Shown in pieces: positions 41,000 through 50,352 of a stretch of 64,000 bases of DNA. This stretch comes from Halorarum salinum (GTDB lineage: Archaea > Halobacteriota > Halobacteria > Halobacteriales > Haloferacaceae). Numbering within the stretch: position 1 is the stretch's first letter; each line of letters begins with the position of its first letter. The position numbers and the translations under genes are program-made. The notes beneath the pieces were generated by a model that saw nothing but the letters and a program-made list of their open reading frames with translations, searched no databases and was not told the origin of the DNA. The DNA lies in the NCBI RefSeq assembly GCF_013402875.1, contig NZ_CP058579.1, positions 3,100,001 through 3,164,000 of the forward strand. Direction: 5' to 3'.

Positions 41000-41344
41000 A
41001 TGGACCGAGTCCCGCACGAGTCGGACGACGACGTCGAGGCGCTCCCCGGCGTCCACCTCGCGCAGCTGGCGGCCGGCGAGGAGATGAGCGTCCAGCACTT
41101 CACCATCGAACCGGGCGCGGAGGTGCCGATCCACAGCCACCCGCACGAACAGTCGGGCTACATCGCCGAGGGGACGCTCACGTTCCTGCTCGAGGACGGG
41201 GAGGAACTCGCCTGCGAGGCCGGCGACTCCTACGACCTCGCCGGCGGGGAGACGCACGGCGCGGTCAACCGCGGCGACGAGACCGTCAGGGGGGTCGACG
41301 TGTTCTCGCCGCCGCGACGGAACCCGGACTGGGCGCGGGACTGA
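41000..41344 (+). CDS. Cupin-domain protein
   Basis: 114 residues, a single cupin barrel. Metal-binding motif 1 is IHSHPHEQSGYIAEGTL (two His, Glu) and motif 2 is DSYDLAGGETHGAVN (His). The fold may be a small metal-dependent enzyme or sugar/small-molecule-binding protein. Substrate unknown. It stands alone between two leftward genes. Confidence 0.88.
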   Translation: MDRVPHESDDDVEALPGVHLAQLAAGEEMSVQHFTIEPGAEVPIHSHPHEQSGYIAEGTLTFLLEDGEELACEAGDSYDLAGGETHGAVNRGDETVRGVDVFSPPRRNPDWARD

Positions 41345-41449
41345 TCGAACGGGGGTCGTTCGGATGCTGGAGCGGTCGAACGCGGGTGCGTTCGGCGGGC
41401 GGCCGAGTGACGGAGCGAGCGGCCGGGAAACCCGCCGGTCGGCGGCCGA

Positions 41450-41986
41450 TCACCCGAGCACCGCCGGAATCGCGATGCCGGGCGATCCGGGGAGGAGCGC
41501 CGACGCGACGGCGTAGTAGAGCAACGAGGCGTACAGCGCGTCGGCCCTGACGAGCACGAGCGCGTCGGAGACCCGGAACGCCGACGCGAGCACGGCGCCG
41601 AGTCGACCCGCCGCTCCCTCGACGTCCCCGGACGCGCGCCCGAGCGCGAGAGCGGCGTCCGAGTCGGGGAGGGCGTGGACGGCCACCGCGAGGCCGAACC
41701 AGGAGCACATCCACCAGCCGAGCGTCCAGAAGGGAACGGCGACGACTGCGACCGCGAGGAGCGTCGCCGCGAACGCCGAACAGGCGACGAACGGGAGCAC
41801 GGTCACGGCGAGCGCCGAGCGGAGGGAGTCCACGCCACCGTACTCCGTCCGATAGGACCCGGACGAACCCGAAATCGTCCGGGGGACGCCGACCCGCTGG
41901 ACGAGCGTGTCCTCGATCGTCGCGGCGGCGACCAGCCCCGGGAACGTCGCGAACGTGAACGCCGCGTTGGCATACCGGAAGAACAT
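41450..41986 (-). CDS. Membrane protein, unknown
   Basis: 178 residues with about four to five hydrophobic segments (FATFPGLVAAATI, then VTVLPFVACSAFAATLLAVA, VPFWTLGWWMCSWFGLAVAV, and YASLLYYAVASALLPG). No conserved motif is recognised, so the function is open. Confidence 0.6.
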   Translation of the reverse strand: MFFRYANAAFTFATFPGLVAAATIEDTLVQRVGVPRTISGSSGSYRTEYGGVDSLRSALAVTVLPFVACSAFAATLLAVAVVAVPFWTLGWWMCSWFGLAVAVHALPDSDAALALGRASGDVEGAAGRLGAVLASAFRVSDALVLVRADALYASLLYYAVASALLPGSPGIAIPAVLG

Positions 41987-42052
41987 ACCACCAGTATCCG
42001 GCAGCGGCTATTGAAACCTCGGCCGCGATTCTCACGGACGAAACCGACGGGC

Positions 42053-42346
42053 TCAGGCGTCCCCGACGGAGAACCCCCGGTCGCGGAGCAGGTCCCGGAC
42101 GCGGTCGCTGTGGTCGCCCTGGAGTTCGATGGCGCCGTCGTCGACCGTGCCGCCGGTCCCGAGCGATCGCTTCAGTTCGGACGCGAGCCCCTTCAGGTCC
42201 GTCGAGTCGTCGTCGAACCCCTCCACGATGGTCACGGGCTTGTTGTACGTCCGACGCTCGATCCGGACCGTGAGCCGCTGCTCCGCGCGGGCGAGGTCCT
42301 CGGTGAGGTCGTCGGGCAGGTCCGCGAACGGGTCGTCGTCGCTCAC
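42053..42346 (-). CDS. Translation initiation factor aIF1 (SUI1 family)
   Basis: 97 residues with the SUI1/eIF1 fold: LTVRIERRTYNKPVTIVEGF, LKGLASELKRSLGTGGTVDD and the closing IELQGDHSDRVRDLLRDRGF. The protein helps choose the correct start codon on the 30S subunit. The TTTTTGG box about 27 bases before ATG 42346 fits a leaderless start. It lies 127 bases upstream (in its own direction of the next leftward gene) of isocitrate dehydrogenase. Confidence 0.93.
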   Translation of the reverse strand: MSDDDPFADLPDDLTEDLARAEQRLTVRIERRTYNKPVTIVEGFDDDSTDLKGLASELKRSLGTGGTVDDGAIELQGDHSDRVRDLLRDRGFSVGDA

Positions 42347-42473
42347 GGTCGCCGTACGCGCCGCACGTCCAAAAAGGGGGGAGGCGAAACCGGACCGCCG
42401 ACCGGTCGTGCCCGCGGCGGAACCGAGGCCGCCGGACGGCGCCCGGCGTGTCGGGAATCCGTCGGTGGTCCGC

Positions 42474-43736
42474 CTACGCGAGGTCGTGGATGCGCTCGAC
42501 GACCTCCTCCGCGAACTCGGAGGTGGCGAGCTTCTCCCCGCCCTCGATCTGCCGTTCGAGGTCGTAGGTGACCCGCCCGGAGGAGATCTGGGCCTCGACC
42601 GCGTCGCGAACGAGGTCCGCCGCGTCGCTCCAGCCGAGGTAGTCGAGCATCTCGCGGCCCGAGAGGATCATCGCCGTGGGGTTCACCTTGTCCTGGCCGG
42701 CGTACTTCGGGGCCGAGCCGTGGACCGGTTCGGCGAGCGCCTTGCCGTGGCCGAAGTTGACGCCCGGCGCGATGCCGAGCCCCCCGATCTGGGCGCCGGC
42801 GGCGTCGGACATGTAGTCGCCGTTGAGGTTCATCGTCGCGATGACCGAGTAGTCGCTCGTCCGCGTGAGCAACTGCTGGAGCATGTTGTCGGCGATTCGG
42901 TCCTTCACGACGACCGTGCCGTCGGGCTGCTCGCCGTCGTACTCCTCCCACAGTTCGTCCTCGGTGACGACGTCGTCGCCGTACTCCTCCTCGGCGACCT
43001 CGTAGCCCCAGTCGCGGAACTGACCCTCGGTGAACTTCATGATGTTCCCCTTGTGGACGAGCGTCACCGAGTCGCGGCCGTTCGCGACCGCGTAGTCGAT
43101 CGCCTCGCGGATGAGCCGCTTCGAGCCGAACTCCGTGATGGGCTTGATGCCGATGCCGACCGGGCCGTCGTGGATGACGCCGTCGGCGCCCATCTCGTCC
43201 TCGACGAACTCGCGGACCTTCTCCACCTCGTCGGTGCCGGCCTCCCACTCGATGCCGGCGTACACGTCCTCGGTGTTCTCGCGGAACGTGATCATGTCCA
43301 TCTCCTCCGGGTTCTTCACCGGGGAGGGGACGCCGTCGAGGTGGTAGGTCGGCCGGACGTTCGCGTACAGGTCGAGCACCTTCCGGAGCGCGACGTTCAG
43401 CGAGCGGAAGCCGGAACCGACCGGCGTCGTGAGCGGCCCCTTGATGGCGACGCGGTGCTCGCGGATGGCCCGCACCGTCTCCTCGGGCATGTTCTCGTCG
43501 TACTTCTCGCGGGCCGACTCGCCCGCGTAGACGCGCATCCACGCGATGGACCGACCGGTCGCCTCCGCGGCCGCGTCGAGCACCTGCTGGGCGGCGGGGC
43601 CGACGTCGGTCCCGATCCCGTCCCCGTGGATGATGGGGATGATGGGATTGGCCGGTACGTCGAGTTCGCCGGTGTCCTCGTCGGCGACGGTGATCGGCTC
43701 CCCGTCCTCGGGGAGCTCCGCGATGTCGTAGCTCAT
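42474..43736 (-). CDS. icd: Isocitrate dehydrogenase (NADP-dependent)
   Basis: 420 residues from ATG 43736. It oxidises isocitrate to 2-oxoglutarate in the citric acid cycle. Family marks: IIPIIHGDGIGTDVG at the N-terminus, TTPVGSGFRSLNVALRK, DMITFRENTEDVYAGIE, VTLVHKGNIMKFTEG and GSAPKYAGQDKVNPTAM. The phosphate-binding Ser of GSGFRSLNV is present. TTTTAGC lies ~30 bases before the start, which rejects the longer upstream frame. Confidence 0.96.
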   Translation of the reverse strand: MSYDIAELPEDGEPITVADEDTGELDVPANPIIPIIHGDGIGTDVGPAAQQVLDAAAEATGRSIAWMRVYAGESAREKYDENMPEETVRAIREHRVAIKGPLTTPVGSGFRSLNVALRKVLDLYANVRPTYHLDGVPSPVKNPEEMDMITFRENTEDVYAGIEWEAGTDEVEKVREFVEDEMGADGVIHDGPVGIGIKPITEFGSKRLIREAIDYAVANGRDSVTLVHKGNIMKFTEGQFRDWGYEVAEEEYGDDVVTEDELWEEYDGEQPDGTVVVKDRIADNMLQQLLTRTSDYSVIATMNLNGDYMSDAAGAQIGGLGIAPGVNFGHGKALAEPVHGSAPKYAGQDKVNPTAMILSGREMLDYLGWSDAADLVRDAVEAQISSGRVTYDLERQIEGGEKLATSEFAEEVVERIHDLA

Positions 43737-43971
43737 AGACGTACGTGCGGGTTCCGACGGCGCGCTAAAATGCCTGCCGTTTCGGGCGAGTGAACGGAAT
43801 CGCCCCAGACGACCGGAATCGGGTTCTTTCACGCGTTCGACCGGGAACGTGACCCGTCCCGCCCGGTTCGACGCGACGGTCCGGTGGGTCGGCAACGCCG
43901 AGGTGGCAGTCGCCACCGGAACCCCGGGCCGATTTCCGGACGCTTTTCCCCCCGCCCGCGGACCGGCGACC

Positions 43972-44874
43972 ATGCACCTCATCTGTCACGGCGGCGCCGG
44001 CGGCGTACCCGACGAACCCGAACCCAGGCAGGCGGTCCTCGACGAGGCCGCCGCGGCGGGTGCCGACGAGGTCGACGTGGTCGACGCGGTCGTCTCGGCG
44101 GTCGAGGTCCTGGAGGAGTCCCCCCGGTTCAACGCGGGCGTCGGCGGCGCGGTCCAGTCGGACGGCGTCGTCCGCACGGACGCGGGGATCATGACCGACG
44201 ACCGCGAGGCCGGCGCGGTCGCCTCGATGGAGGGCGTCGCCAGCGCCGCCGCCGCCGCGCGGGTCGTCATGGAGGCGACCCCGCACGTGTTCGTGACCGG
44301 CGAGCACGCGGTCGACCTCGCCGCGGACTTCGGCGTCGGGACGGGCCGCGAGCTCCTCACCGCCGACAACCGCGAACGGTTCATGGACGAGTCACCCCCG
44401 GACGGCACCCCCCGCGAGCACCTCGACTGGCTGGAGGAGCGCTTCGGGGGGAGCGCGGCGCGGAGCGCCGCGGGCGAGTCGAGCGGGCGTGACCCGCGAG
44501 ACCACGACACCGTCGGCGCGGTCGCGGGCGACGGCGAGCGCTTCGCGACCTGCACCTCGACGGGCGGCCGGTTCTTCGCGCTGGCGGGTCGGGTCGGCGA
44601 CGTCCCGCAGATCGGCTCCGGGTTCTTCGCGTCCCCGGCGGGGGCCGCCTCGGCGACCGGCGCGGGCGAGGACATCGCGAAGGCAACTCTCACCCGACGC
44701 GCGGTCCGACACCTGGAGGCGGGCGAGGGGGCCCAGGCCGCCGCCGACCGCGCCATCGCGGAGTTCGGCGAGCTGACCGGTTCGTCCGCGGGGATCATCG
44801 TGCTCGGCGGGGACGGCCCCGGGTCGGCGTTCAACTCGGAGGGGATGCAGACGAGCGTCGCGACGTCGGAGTAG
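43972..44874 (+). CDS. Isoaspartyl peptidase / L-asparaginase (Ntn-hydrolase)
   Basis: 300 residues from ATG 43972; CTTTTCC lies ~28 bases before it. The family matures by self-cleavage before a Thr, here in DHDTVGAVAGD, which becomes the N-terminal nucleophile. Other marks: HGGAGGVPDEPEP at the start, RFNAGVGGAVQSDG, DAGIMTDD, and IGSGFFASPAGAASATG with GAGEDIAK after the cleavage site. It hydrolyses isoaspartyl dipeptides or L-asparagine. A longer upstream frame is chance. Confidence 0.92.
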   Translation: MHLICHGGAGGVPDEPEPRQAVLDEAAAAGADEVDVVDAVVSAVEVLEESPRFNAGVGGAVQSDGVVRTDAGIMTDDREAGAVASMEGVASAAAAARVVMEATPHVFVTGEHAVDLAADFGVGTGRELLTADNRERFMDESPPDGTPREHLDWLEERFGGSAARSAAGESSGRDPRDHDTVGAVAGDGERFATCTSTGGRFFALAGRVGDVPQIGSGFFASPAGAASATGAGEDIAKATLTRRAVRHLEAGEGAQAAADRAIAEFGELTGSSAGIIVLGGDGPGSAFNSEGMQTSVATSE

Positions 44875-44941
44875 TCGGCCGGTCGGGTCCCGCGTGGGCC
44901 GTCAGGGGCCCCACCGTACCGTCCTCCCCCGTCGACTCGGG

Positions 44942-45424
44942 TCACACGGCCGCGAACAGCAACGGCGCGACGACGAGCACCACCCCGCCGAACACGAGCG
45001 ACGAGCGGAGCCACTGGCCGCGCACGGCGGTGGCGCGCTCCTCGTGGACGGGGCCGCCCGCGCGGGGAAACACCAGCCGCGAGAAGCCGAGAAAGCTGAC
45101 GCCGACGACCACGACGACGGCGAGCAGGTGCGCCGGGAGGTCGACCCCGCCGACGGGCACGATCGTCGGAAGTATCCCCTCGAACCCAGTGAGCACGATC
45201 GCGTACAGCACACCCGAGAGCGTGCCCACGAGATGGTGGGTGATGCTCGCGTCCCGATACACGACGGCGTCCGGCGAACTCCGCCGGATGATCGCCGCGA
45301 CGACGAACGCCGGCGTGAACCCCTCGGGCTGCCGGCTCATCGGCCAGTCCATCGCGACCGCGGCCGCCAGCCCGACCACGCCGCCGACCGCCAGGCGCGC
45401 GGCGAGGTCCGCGAGCGGAAGCAT
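44942..45424 (-). CDS. Membrane protein, unknown
   Basis: 160 residues with hydrophobic helices at ~10-28, 64-84, 95-115 and 138-158. The part between helices 1 and 2 has DWPMSRQPEGFTPAFVVAAI and YRDASITHHLVG. A TTTTAAGG box about 28 bases upstream of ATG 45424 supports the start. No function can be assigned. Confidence 0.7.
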   Translation of the reverse strand: MLPLADLAARLAVGGVVGLAAAVAMDWPMSRQPEGFTPAFVVAAIIRRSSPDAVVYRDASITHHLVGTLSGVLYAIVLTGFEGILPTIVPVGGVDLPAHLLAVVVVVGVSFLGFSRLVFPRAGGPVHEERATAVRGQWLRSSLVFGGVVLVVAPLLFAAV

Positions 45425-45502
45425 ACCGCCCGGACCGCCGGCTAACCCTTAAAACGCCCGCCGTGGCGGACGACGGATCCGGGGCCTCCGAACGGGGTCC
45501 CG

Positions 45503-46339
45503 TCAGGGGGCGACGGCGAACAGCAGCGCGTTGTGGACCCCGGGACCGAGCCCCACCGCGGCGACGACCGCCAGCAGCGCGTTCCCCTCCGCGGGCTCCT
45601 CGCGGATGGTCGGCGCGACCGCGGCGACGACGAGCGCGCCGACCGCGAGCTTCACGAGCACGAACAGCCAGCCCCCGCCGAGCGCCTCCGCGGTCGGGAG
45701 CCCCGCCGCGAACTCGATGATGAGCCGCGAGAGCGGCGTCCGCTCGCCGAAGCCGAGCAGGTCCACGCCGACGGCCGTGGTCACGCCGTCGATCCCGTGG
45801 GCGGCGACCGCGACCAACCCCGCCGACCCGGCGACGGTCGCCGTCGGGTACAGCCGGTAGACGAGAAGCCCGACGACGACGCCGAGAACCGCGCCGCCGA
45901 CGAGCCCCACGGCGGGGAGCCACGGGTTCAGCGTCCCGTTCGTGACGCCGTAGGCGAGCGTTCGGCCCGCCGCGACGAGCAGCGCGACCGACCCCGCCGC
46001 GGCGAGCACGGCCGCGTCGTCGGCGCCGTCCCCGTCGCCGCCGTCGGCCGGCCGCCGGGCCAGCGCGGCGAGCCAGACCGCCCCGGCGAACGCGGCGGTC
46101 GTCAGATACGCCGCCGGCGTGCCGAACAGCGGGTCGATCGCGTCCGGCAGCGCGTCGAGGACGTGGAGGACGTGTCCAGCGGCGCCCGTACACATCCACG
46201 GGAGGAGCGCGAGCACGTGGCGACCCCGGAACGCCGGCGCCCGTCGGGAGAGGCCGTACGCCACGCCGCCGAGCGCGATCGCCAGCGGGAGGAGGTACGC
46301 GAGGGGCGGGAGGGCGAACCCCTCGGGCAGGAGTGTCAT
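45503..46339 (-). CDS. DUF63-family membrane protein
   Basis: 278 residues from ATG 46339, seven or eight hydrophobic helices. Conserved DUF63 points include HVLHVLDALPDAIDPLFGTP, ARTLAYGVTNGTL-like AAGRTLAYGVTNGTLN, and AAHGIDGVTTAVGVDLLG. The family is widespread in Euryarchaeota, without a known function. CTTTGG lies ~27 bases before the start. Confidence 0.85.
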   Translation of the reverse strand: MTLLPEGFALPPLAYLLPLAIALGGVAYGLSRRAPAFRGRHVLALLPWMCTGAAGHVLHVLDALPDAIDPLFGTPAAYLTTAAFAGAVWLAALARRPADGGDGDGADDAAVLAAAGSVALLVAAGRTLAYGVTNGTLNPWLPAVGLVGGAVLGVVVGLLVYRLYPTATVAGSAGLVAVAAHGIDGVTTAVGVDLLGFGERTPLSRLIIEFAAGLPTAEALGGGWLFVLVKLAVGALVVAAVAPTIREEPAEGNALLAVVAAVGLGPGVHNALLFAVAP

Positions 46340-46410
46340 GTCCGGCACTCCGTCGTCCGGGCCAAAGTTGTACCGATAGCGGCCGGGGCGGGCCTCCGGC
46401 GTCGATCGAA

Positions 46411-46500
46411 CGGGGCGGGACGGGGCCCACCGACGGTCGATCCTGTCGGGGCCGACCGGCCGACGGTCGAACCGACCGGGGCAGACCGGCCGACGGTCGA
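46411..46500. repeat. 30-bp tandem repeat upstream of deoC
   Basis: Three units of exactly 30 bases end in CCGACGGTCGA or CACCGACGGTCGA at 46440, 46470 and 46500. The second and third units match closely; the first is more divergent in its 5' half. The array sits 36 bases before the deoC start. Confidence 0.65.
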
Positions 46501-46535
46501 AAGGGTGTTGTCGGTGGGGGACGCCACGGACCCGT

Positions 46536-47171
46536 ATGGATCGCGCCGACCTCGCCGCACGGATCGACCACACCGTCCTCGGGCCGGAGACGACGCTCGC
46601 CGACGTCGAGCGCGTCCTCGACGAGGCGGCCGAGTACGGGATGAACGCCTGCATCCCCCCCTGTTACGTCGCCGAGGCGGCCGAGTACGCACCCGACGTC
46701 ACGCTCGCGACGGTGATCGGCTTCCCGCACGGCCAGCACGCGACCGGCGCCAAGCGGGACGAGGCCGAGCGCGCGTGGGACGAGGGGGCCGACGAACTGG
46801 ACATGGTCGTCAACGTCGGTCGACTGAAGTCCGGCGACGACGAGGCCGTCGGCCGGGACGTCACGGAGGTCGTCGCGGCCGTCCCCGTCCCCGTGAAGGT
46901 CATCATCGAGACGGCGCTGCTTACGGATGAGGAGAAACGCCGCGCCTGCGAGGCCGCGCGGGACGCCGACGCCGCGATGGTGAAGACCTCGACCGGGTTC
47001 GCGGACGGCGGCGCGACGGTTCCGGACGTGGAACTCATGTCGGAGTATCTCCCCGTGAAGGCGAGCGGCGGGGTCGGCAGCTACGAGGAGGCGCTGGCGA
47101 TGTTCGAGGCCGGCGCCGAGCGCATCGGCGCCTCCTCGGGCGTGGCCATCGTCGAGGGCGCACCCGAGTAG
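46536..47171 (+). CDS. deoC: Deoxyribose-phosphate aldolase
   Basis: 211 residues, class I aldolase that splits 2-deoxyribose-5-phosphate into glyceraldehyde-3-phosphate and acetaldehyde. The Schiff-base Lys is in VKTSTGF; the partner Lys in PVKASGGVG; the first strand has [15 protein letters not shown] and [14 protein letters not shown]. The enzyme joins nucleoside salvage with glycolysis, and uridine phosphorylase elsewhere in the window serves the same theme. It starts just after the 30-bp repeat. Confidence 0.95.
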   Translation: MDRADLAARIDHTVLGPETTLADVERVLDEAAEYGMNACIPPCYVAEAAEYAPDVTLATVIGFPHGQHATGAKRDEAERAWDEGADELDMVVNVGRLKSGDDEAVGRDVTEVVAAVPVPVKVIIETALLTDEEKRRACEAARDADAAMVKTSTGFADGGATVPDVELMSEYLPVKASGGVGSYEEALAMFEAGAERIGASSGVAIVEGAPE

Positions 47172-47211
47172 TCCGGAGCCGATCCCCGGCGGCGGTCGTC
47201 GGGGTCCCGGC

Positions 47212-48369
47212 TCACTCCAGCGCCACGACCGCGGGTTCGCCGTCGAGGTCGTCGCAGGCCGCGAGGACCGCGCCGTCCGCGACGGCGACGGCGGCGACGG
47301 TCGCCTCGAACCGCCACCGCTCGCCGTCGAGCCTGAACCCCTCCACGCCCGCTCCCCCGCCGAGCGCGAGCGCCCGGAGCGCGCCGCCGACGCCGACGAA
47401 CAACGTGTCCCCCGCCGCCGCGGGCGCCGACGTGGCACCCGACCGCTCGAACGCGCGCGTCCACCGCTCGTCCCCGGTCCCGCTCGCGAGCGCGACGGCC
47501 CGGTCGGCATCGACCGCGAGCACCGATCGGTCGGCGGCGACGAGCGATCCGGTCGTCGTCGCGGCGTCGGCCGCGTGCCAGCGCGTCCGGCCGGCCGCGT
47601 GGTCGGTCTCCAGCCGGAACAGGCCGCCGCCCGCGGTCGACGCGTACACCGTCCGGTCGTCGGCCGACAGCGACCGAACGGTCCCCGGGAGCTTCCGGCG
47701 CCAGACGGGGGACACCCCGGAGCGCGGCGCGTGAAGCTGGTACGTCTCGCCGCCGGTGGTGCCGACGAAGAGGGCGTCGCGGCGGGCGGCCAGCGAGTAG
47801 ACGCCGGTGAACGCGTCGAAGGTCCACAGCGCCGCGCCGTCTCGCGGGTCGTACGCCCGGACCGCCCCCGCCGTGTCGCCGGCGTACACTCGGTCGCCGC
47901 CGGGTGCCACGAGCGGGGCGGCGCCGAAGGACGCCTCGCCCGGCACGTGCCACTCCTCCTCGCCGGCGTCGAGCGTGAGCGCGACCACCGCCGGCTCCCC
48001 CCTGAGCGTCGCGTACGCCGAACCGTCGTGGGCGCAGACGCCGTAGGCGCGGCCGGACCTGTGCCACAGCTCCTCGCCGGTTCCGAGGTCGACGCCGGTG
48101 ACGCCGCGCTCGGACGGGACGACCACCACGCCGTCTGCGACGACCGGGCGGCCGGTCGGCGTCCCCACCGACGCGCGCCACCGTTCCGAGGGCGGCGTTC
48201 GGGGGGCCGAGGCGTCCGCGACGTAGCTCGTCGCCGCGGCGTCGGCGCCGGGCGCGGGCCACTCGGTGTCGGCGTCGCTCCCCGGGGAGAAGCCGCCCCC
48301 GGTGCACCCGGCGAGCGCGAGGCTCCCGGCGGTCGCGAGTCCGGAGAGCACGCCGCGTCGGGAGCGCAT
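47212..48369 (-). CDS. Secreted PQQ-like beta-propeller lipoprotein (second copy)
   Basis: 385 residues from ATG 48369. The signal MRSRRGVLSGLATAGSLALA precedes the lipobox AGC, so it is a Tat-type lipoprotein. Propeller blades: GVDLGTGEELWHRSG, YDPRDGAALWTFDAF, YQLHAPRSGVSPVWRRK and VALASGTGDERWTRAF. The layout is shared with 37053-38372. The function is unknown; binding or scaffold roles on the cell surface are usual guesses. Confidence 0.85.
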   Translation of the reverse strand: MRSRRGVLSGLATAGSLALAGCTGGGFSPGSDADTEWPAPGADAAATSYVADASAPRTPPSERWRASVGTPTGRPVVADGVVVVPSERGVTGVDLGTGEELWHRSGRAYGVCAHDGSAYATLRGEPAVVALTLDAGEEEWHVPGEASFGAAPLVAPGGDRVYAGDTAGAVRAYDPRDGAALWTFDAFTGVYSLAARRDALFVGTTGGETYQLHAPRSGVSPVWRRKLPGTVRSLSADDRTVYASTAGGGLFRLETDHAAGRTRWHAADAATTTGSLVAADRSVLAVDADRAVALASGTGDERWTRAFERSGATSAPAAAGDTLFVGVGGALRALALGGGAGVEGFRLDGERWRFEATVAAVAVADGAVLAACDDLDGEPAVVALE

Positions 48370-48529
48370 CGCCGGAGGGTGTCCTCGGTCCCGTTTATCG
48401 GTTTCCCTCCGATTCTCGGCGAGCGAGACTGGGGTCGAACGGACGGACGGCCGACCCGCCACTCCCGGTCGCCACCGGCCCGGGACCGTACCCCTTAACC
48501 GCTCACGCACGAACCCACGGAACGGGCGA

Positions 48530-49780
48530 ATGGCGACGTACCACATCGAGACCTACGGCTGCACGTCGAACCGGGGTGAGAGCCGCGAGATCGAGCGACG
48601 CCTGCGCGACGGCGGCCACCGCCCCGCCGACGGGCCGGCCGAGGCGGACGTGGCCATCCTCAACACCTGCACGGTCGTCGAGAAGACCGAGCGGAACATG
48701 CTCCGGCGCGCCGAGGAACTGCAGGACGAGACGGCCGACCTCATCGTCACGGGCTGCATGGCGCTCGCCCAGGGCGAGCAGTTTCGGGAGGCCGGCCTCG
48801 ACGCGCAGGTGCTCCACTGGGAGGACGTGCCGACCGCGGTGCTGAACGGCGAGTGTCCGACCCCGACCGCCGACGTCGAACCGGTGCTCGACGGGGAGGT
48901 CGGCATCCTCCCCATCGCGCGCGGCTGCATGAGCAACTGCTCGTACTGCATCACGAAGTTCGCGACGGGCCGAATCGACTCCCCCTCCGTGGAGGAGAAC
49001 GTCGAGAAGGCCCGCGCCCTCGTCCACGCCGGCGCGAGCGAGATCCGCGTCACCGGACAGGACACCGGCGTCTACGGCTGGGACGCCGGCGACCGGAAGC
49101 TCCCCGAACTGCTCGAGCGCATCTGCGGCATCGACGGGGAGTTCCGCGTCCGCGTCGGCATGGCGAACCCCGGCGGCGTCCACGGCATCCGCGAGGAACT
49201 GGCGGAAGTGTTCGCGGACAACGGGAAGCTGTACAACTTCATCCACCTCCCCGTCCAGTCCGGCAGCGACGACGTGCTGGCGGACATGCGGCGCCAGCAC
49301 CGCGTCGGGGAGTTCCTCGAGATCGTCGGGACGTTCGACGAGCGACTGGACCACTGGACGCTCTCGACCGACTTCATCGTGGGGTTCCCGACCGAGACGG
49401 ACCACGACCACGCCCAGTCGATGGCGCTGCTGCGTGAGGTCCGCCCGGAGAAGGTGAACGTCACGCGCTTCTCCAAGCGGCCGGGCACCGACGCCGCCGA
49501 GATGAAGGGGCTCGGCGGGACGCTGAAGAAGGAGCGCTCGAAGGAGATGAGCGGGGCGAAGCGCGAGATCGTCGGCGCGGCCTACGAGTCGATGGTCGGG
49601 GAGACCTACGAGGTGCTCGCGGTCGAGCGGGGGACCGGCGACTCCGTGAAGTGCCGCGACGAGGCCTACCGACAGATAATCGTGCGGAACGCGGTCGAGC
49701 GCGGCGTCGAACCGGGCGACTTCCTGGAGGTCGAGGTCACCGGGCAGAACACGATGTACGCGTTCGGCGAGCCGATCTGA
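48530..49780 (+). CDS. Archaeal MiaB-like tRNA methylthiotransferase (CDKAL1/e-MtaB type)
   Basis: 416 residues, a radical SAM enzyme that adds a methylthio group to threonylcarbamoyl-adenosine next to the anticodon. The N-terminal domain has three cluster Cys (TYGCTSN, LNTCTVVE, VTGCMA). The radical SAM motif is RGCMSNCSYCITKF (CxxxCxxC). A TRAM domain ends the protein (YEVLAVERG...QNTMYAFG). The start is supported by a CTTAAC box ~33 bases upstream. Length is normal for the archaeal group. Confidence 0.94.
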   Translation: MATYHIETYGCTSNRGESREIERRLRDGGHRPADGPAEADVAILNTCTVVEKTERNMLRRAEELQDETADLIVTGCMALAQGEQFREAGLDAQVLHWEDVPTAVLNGECPTPTADVEPVLDGEVGILPIARGCMSNCSYCITKFATGRIDSPSVEENVEKARALVHAGASEIRVTGQDTGVYGWDAGDRKLPELLERICGIDGEFRVRVGMANPGGVHGIREELAEVFADNGKLYNFIHLPVQSGSDDVLADMRRQHRVGEFLEIVGTFDERLDHWTLSTDFIVGFPTETDHDHAQSMALLREVRPEKVNVTRFSKRPGTDAAEMKGLGGTLKKERSKEMSGAKREIVGAAYESMVGETYEVLAVERGTGDSVKCRDEAYRQIIVRNAVERGVEPGDFLEVEVTGQNTMYAFGEPI

Positions 49781-49888
49781 GGGGTCGAACCGGACCTCGT
49801 CCGACCGATCCCTCGTACCACGTCCGACCGATTCCTTCGTTATGGGACATCTAACGGCTAGAAGCGGCCGAAACGGTCGCGACGATTG

Positions 49889-50311
49889 ATGTCGCCGCCG
49901 CGTGAAGGGTGGCCGATGGAGAGGCACCGCCGCGACCGGCCCGTCGACCTGGAGGGGACCGCGACGTGCGTCACGCTGCGGGACCGGCTCCGCGAACTAC
50001 CGGTCGAGGCCATCGTCCCGGACGGCTGGCGCGTCGGGACCGAGGTGGTCTCGTTCCCCGACGAACCGCCGGCGGACGGCGCGACCCTCTCGCACCCCGC
50101 GTACCCGCGCGAACTGCTCGTGACACCCGCCGGGGCGAGCGAAGCCGTCGCCGTCTACGAACGCGACCGAACGTGCGGCCGGCGTCGACGGGTGGCCTCC
50201 GTGCCGGGCCGGGACGACGACCGGGAGGCGGTCCGTGCCGCGTTGGAGGCGGCCGGTCGTCACGCTGCGCGGATCGAATCGACGGGGGAGGCGGGTGCGG
50301 AACGGCGGTGA
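49889..50311 (+). CDS. Hypothetical protein
   Basis: 140 residues from ATG 49889, or 131 from ATG 49916; the true start is unclear. The sequence is Arg- and Glu-rich with YPRELLVTPAGASEAVAVY in the middle and a C-terminal helix (AVRAALEAAGRHAARI). No domain is recognised. It sits between the methylthiotransferase gene and the convergent CDF transporter gene. Confidence 0.55.
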   Translation: MSPPREGWPMERHRRDRPVDLEGTATCVTLRDRLRELPVEAIVPDGWRVGTEVVSFPDEPPADGATLSHPAYPRELLVTPAGASEAVAVYERDRTCGRRRRVASVPGRDDDREAVRAALEAAGRHAARIESTGEAGAERR

Positions 50312-50352
50312 CCGGTCGGGGCCGATCGACGGGGTGCTCTCCGGGGTACGGC

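Noticed and set aside
43986-47510. Leftward 1174-codon frame
   Set aside because: It overlaps four well-supported genes in other frames and has only Arg/Ala/Pro-rich content.
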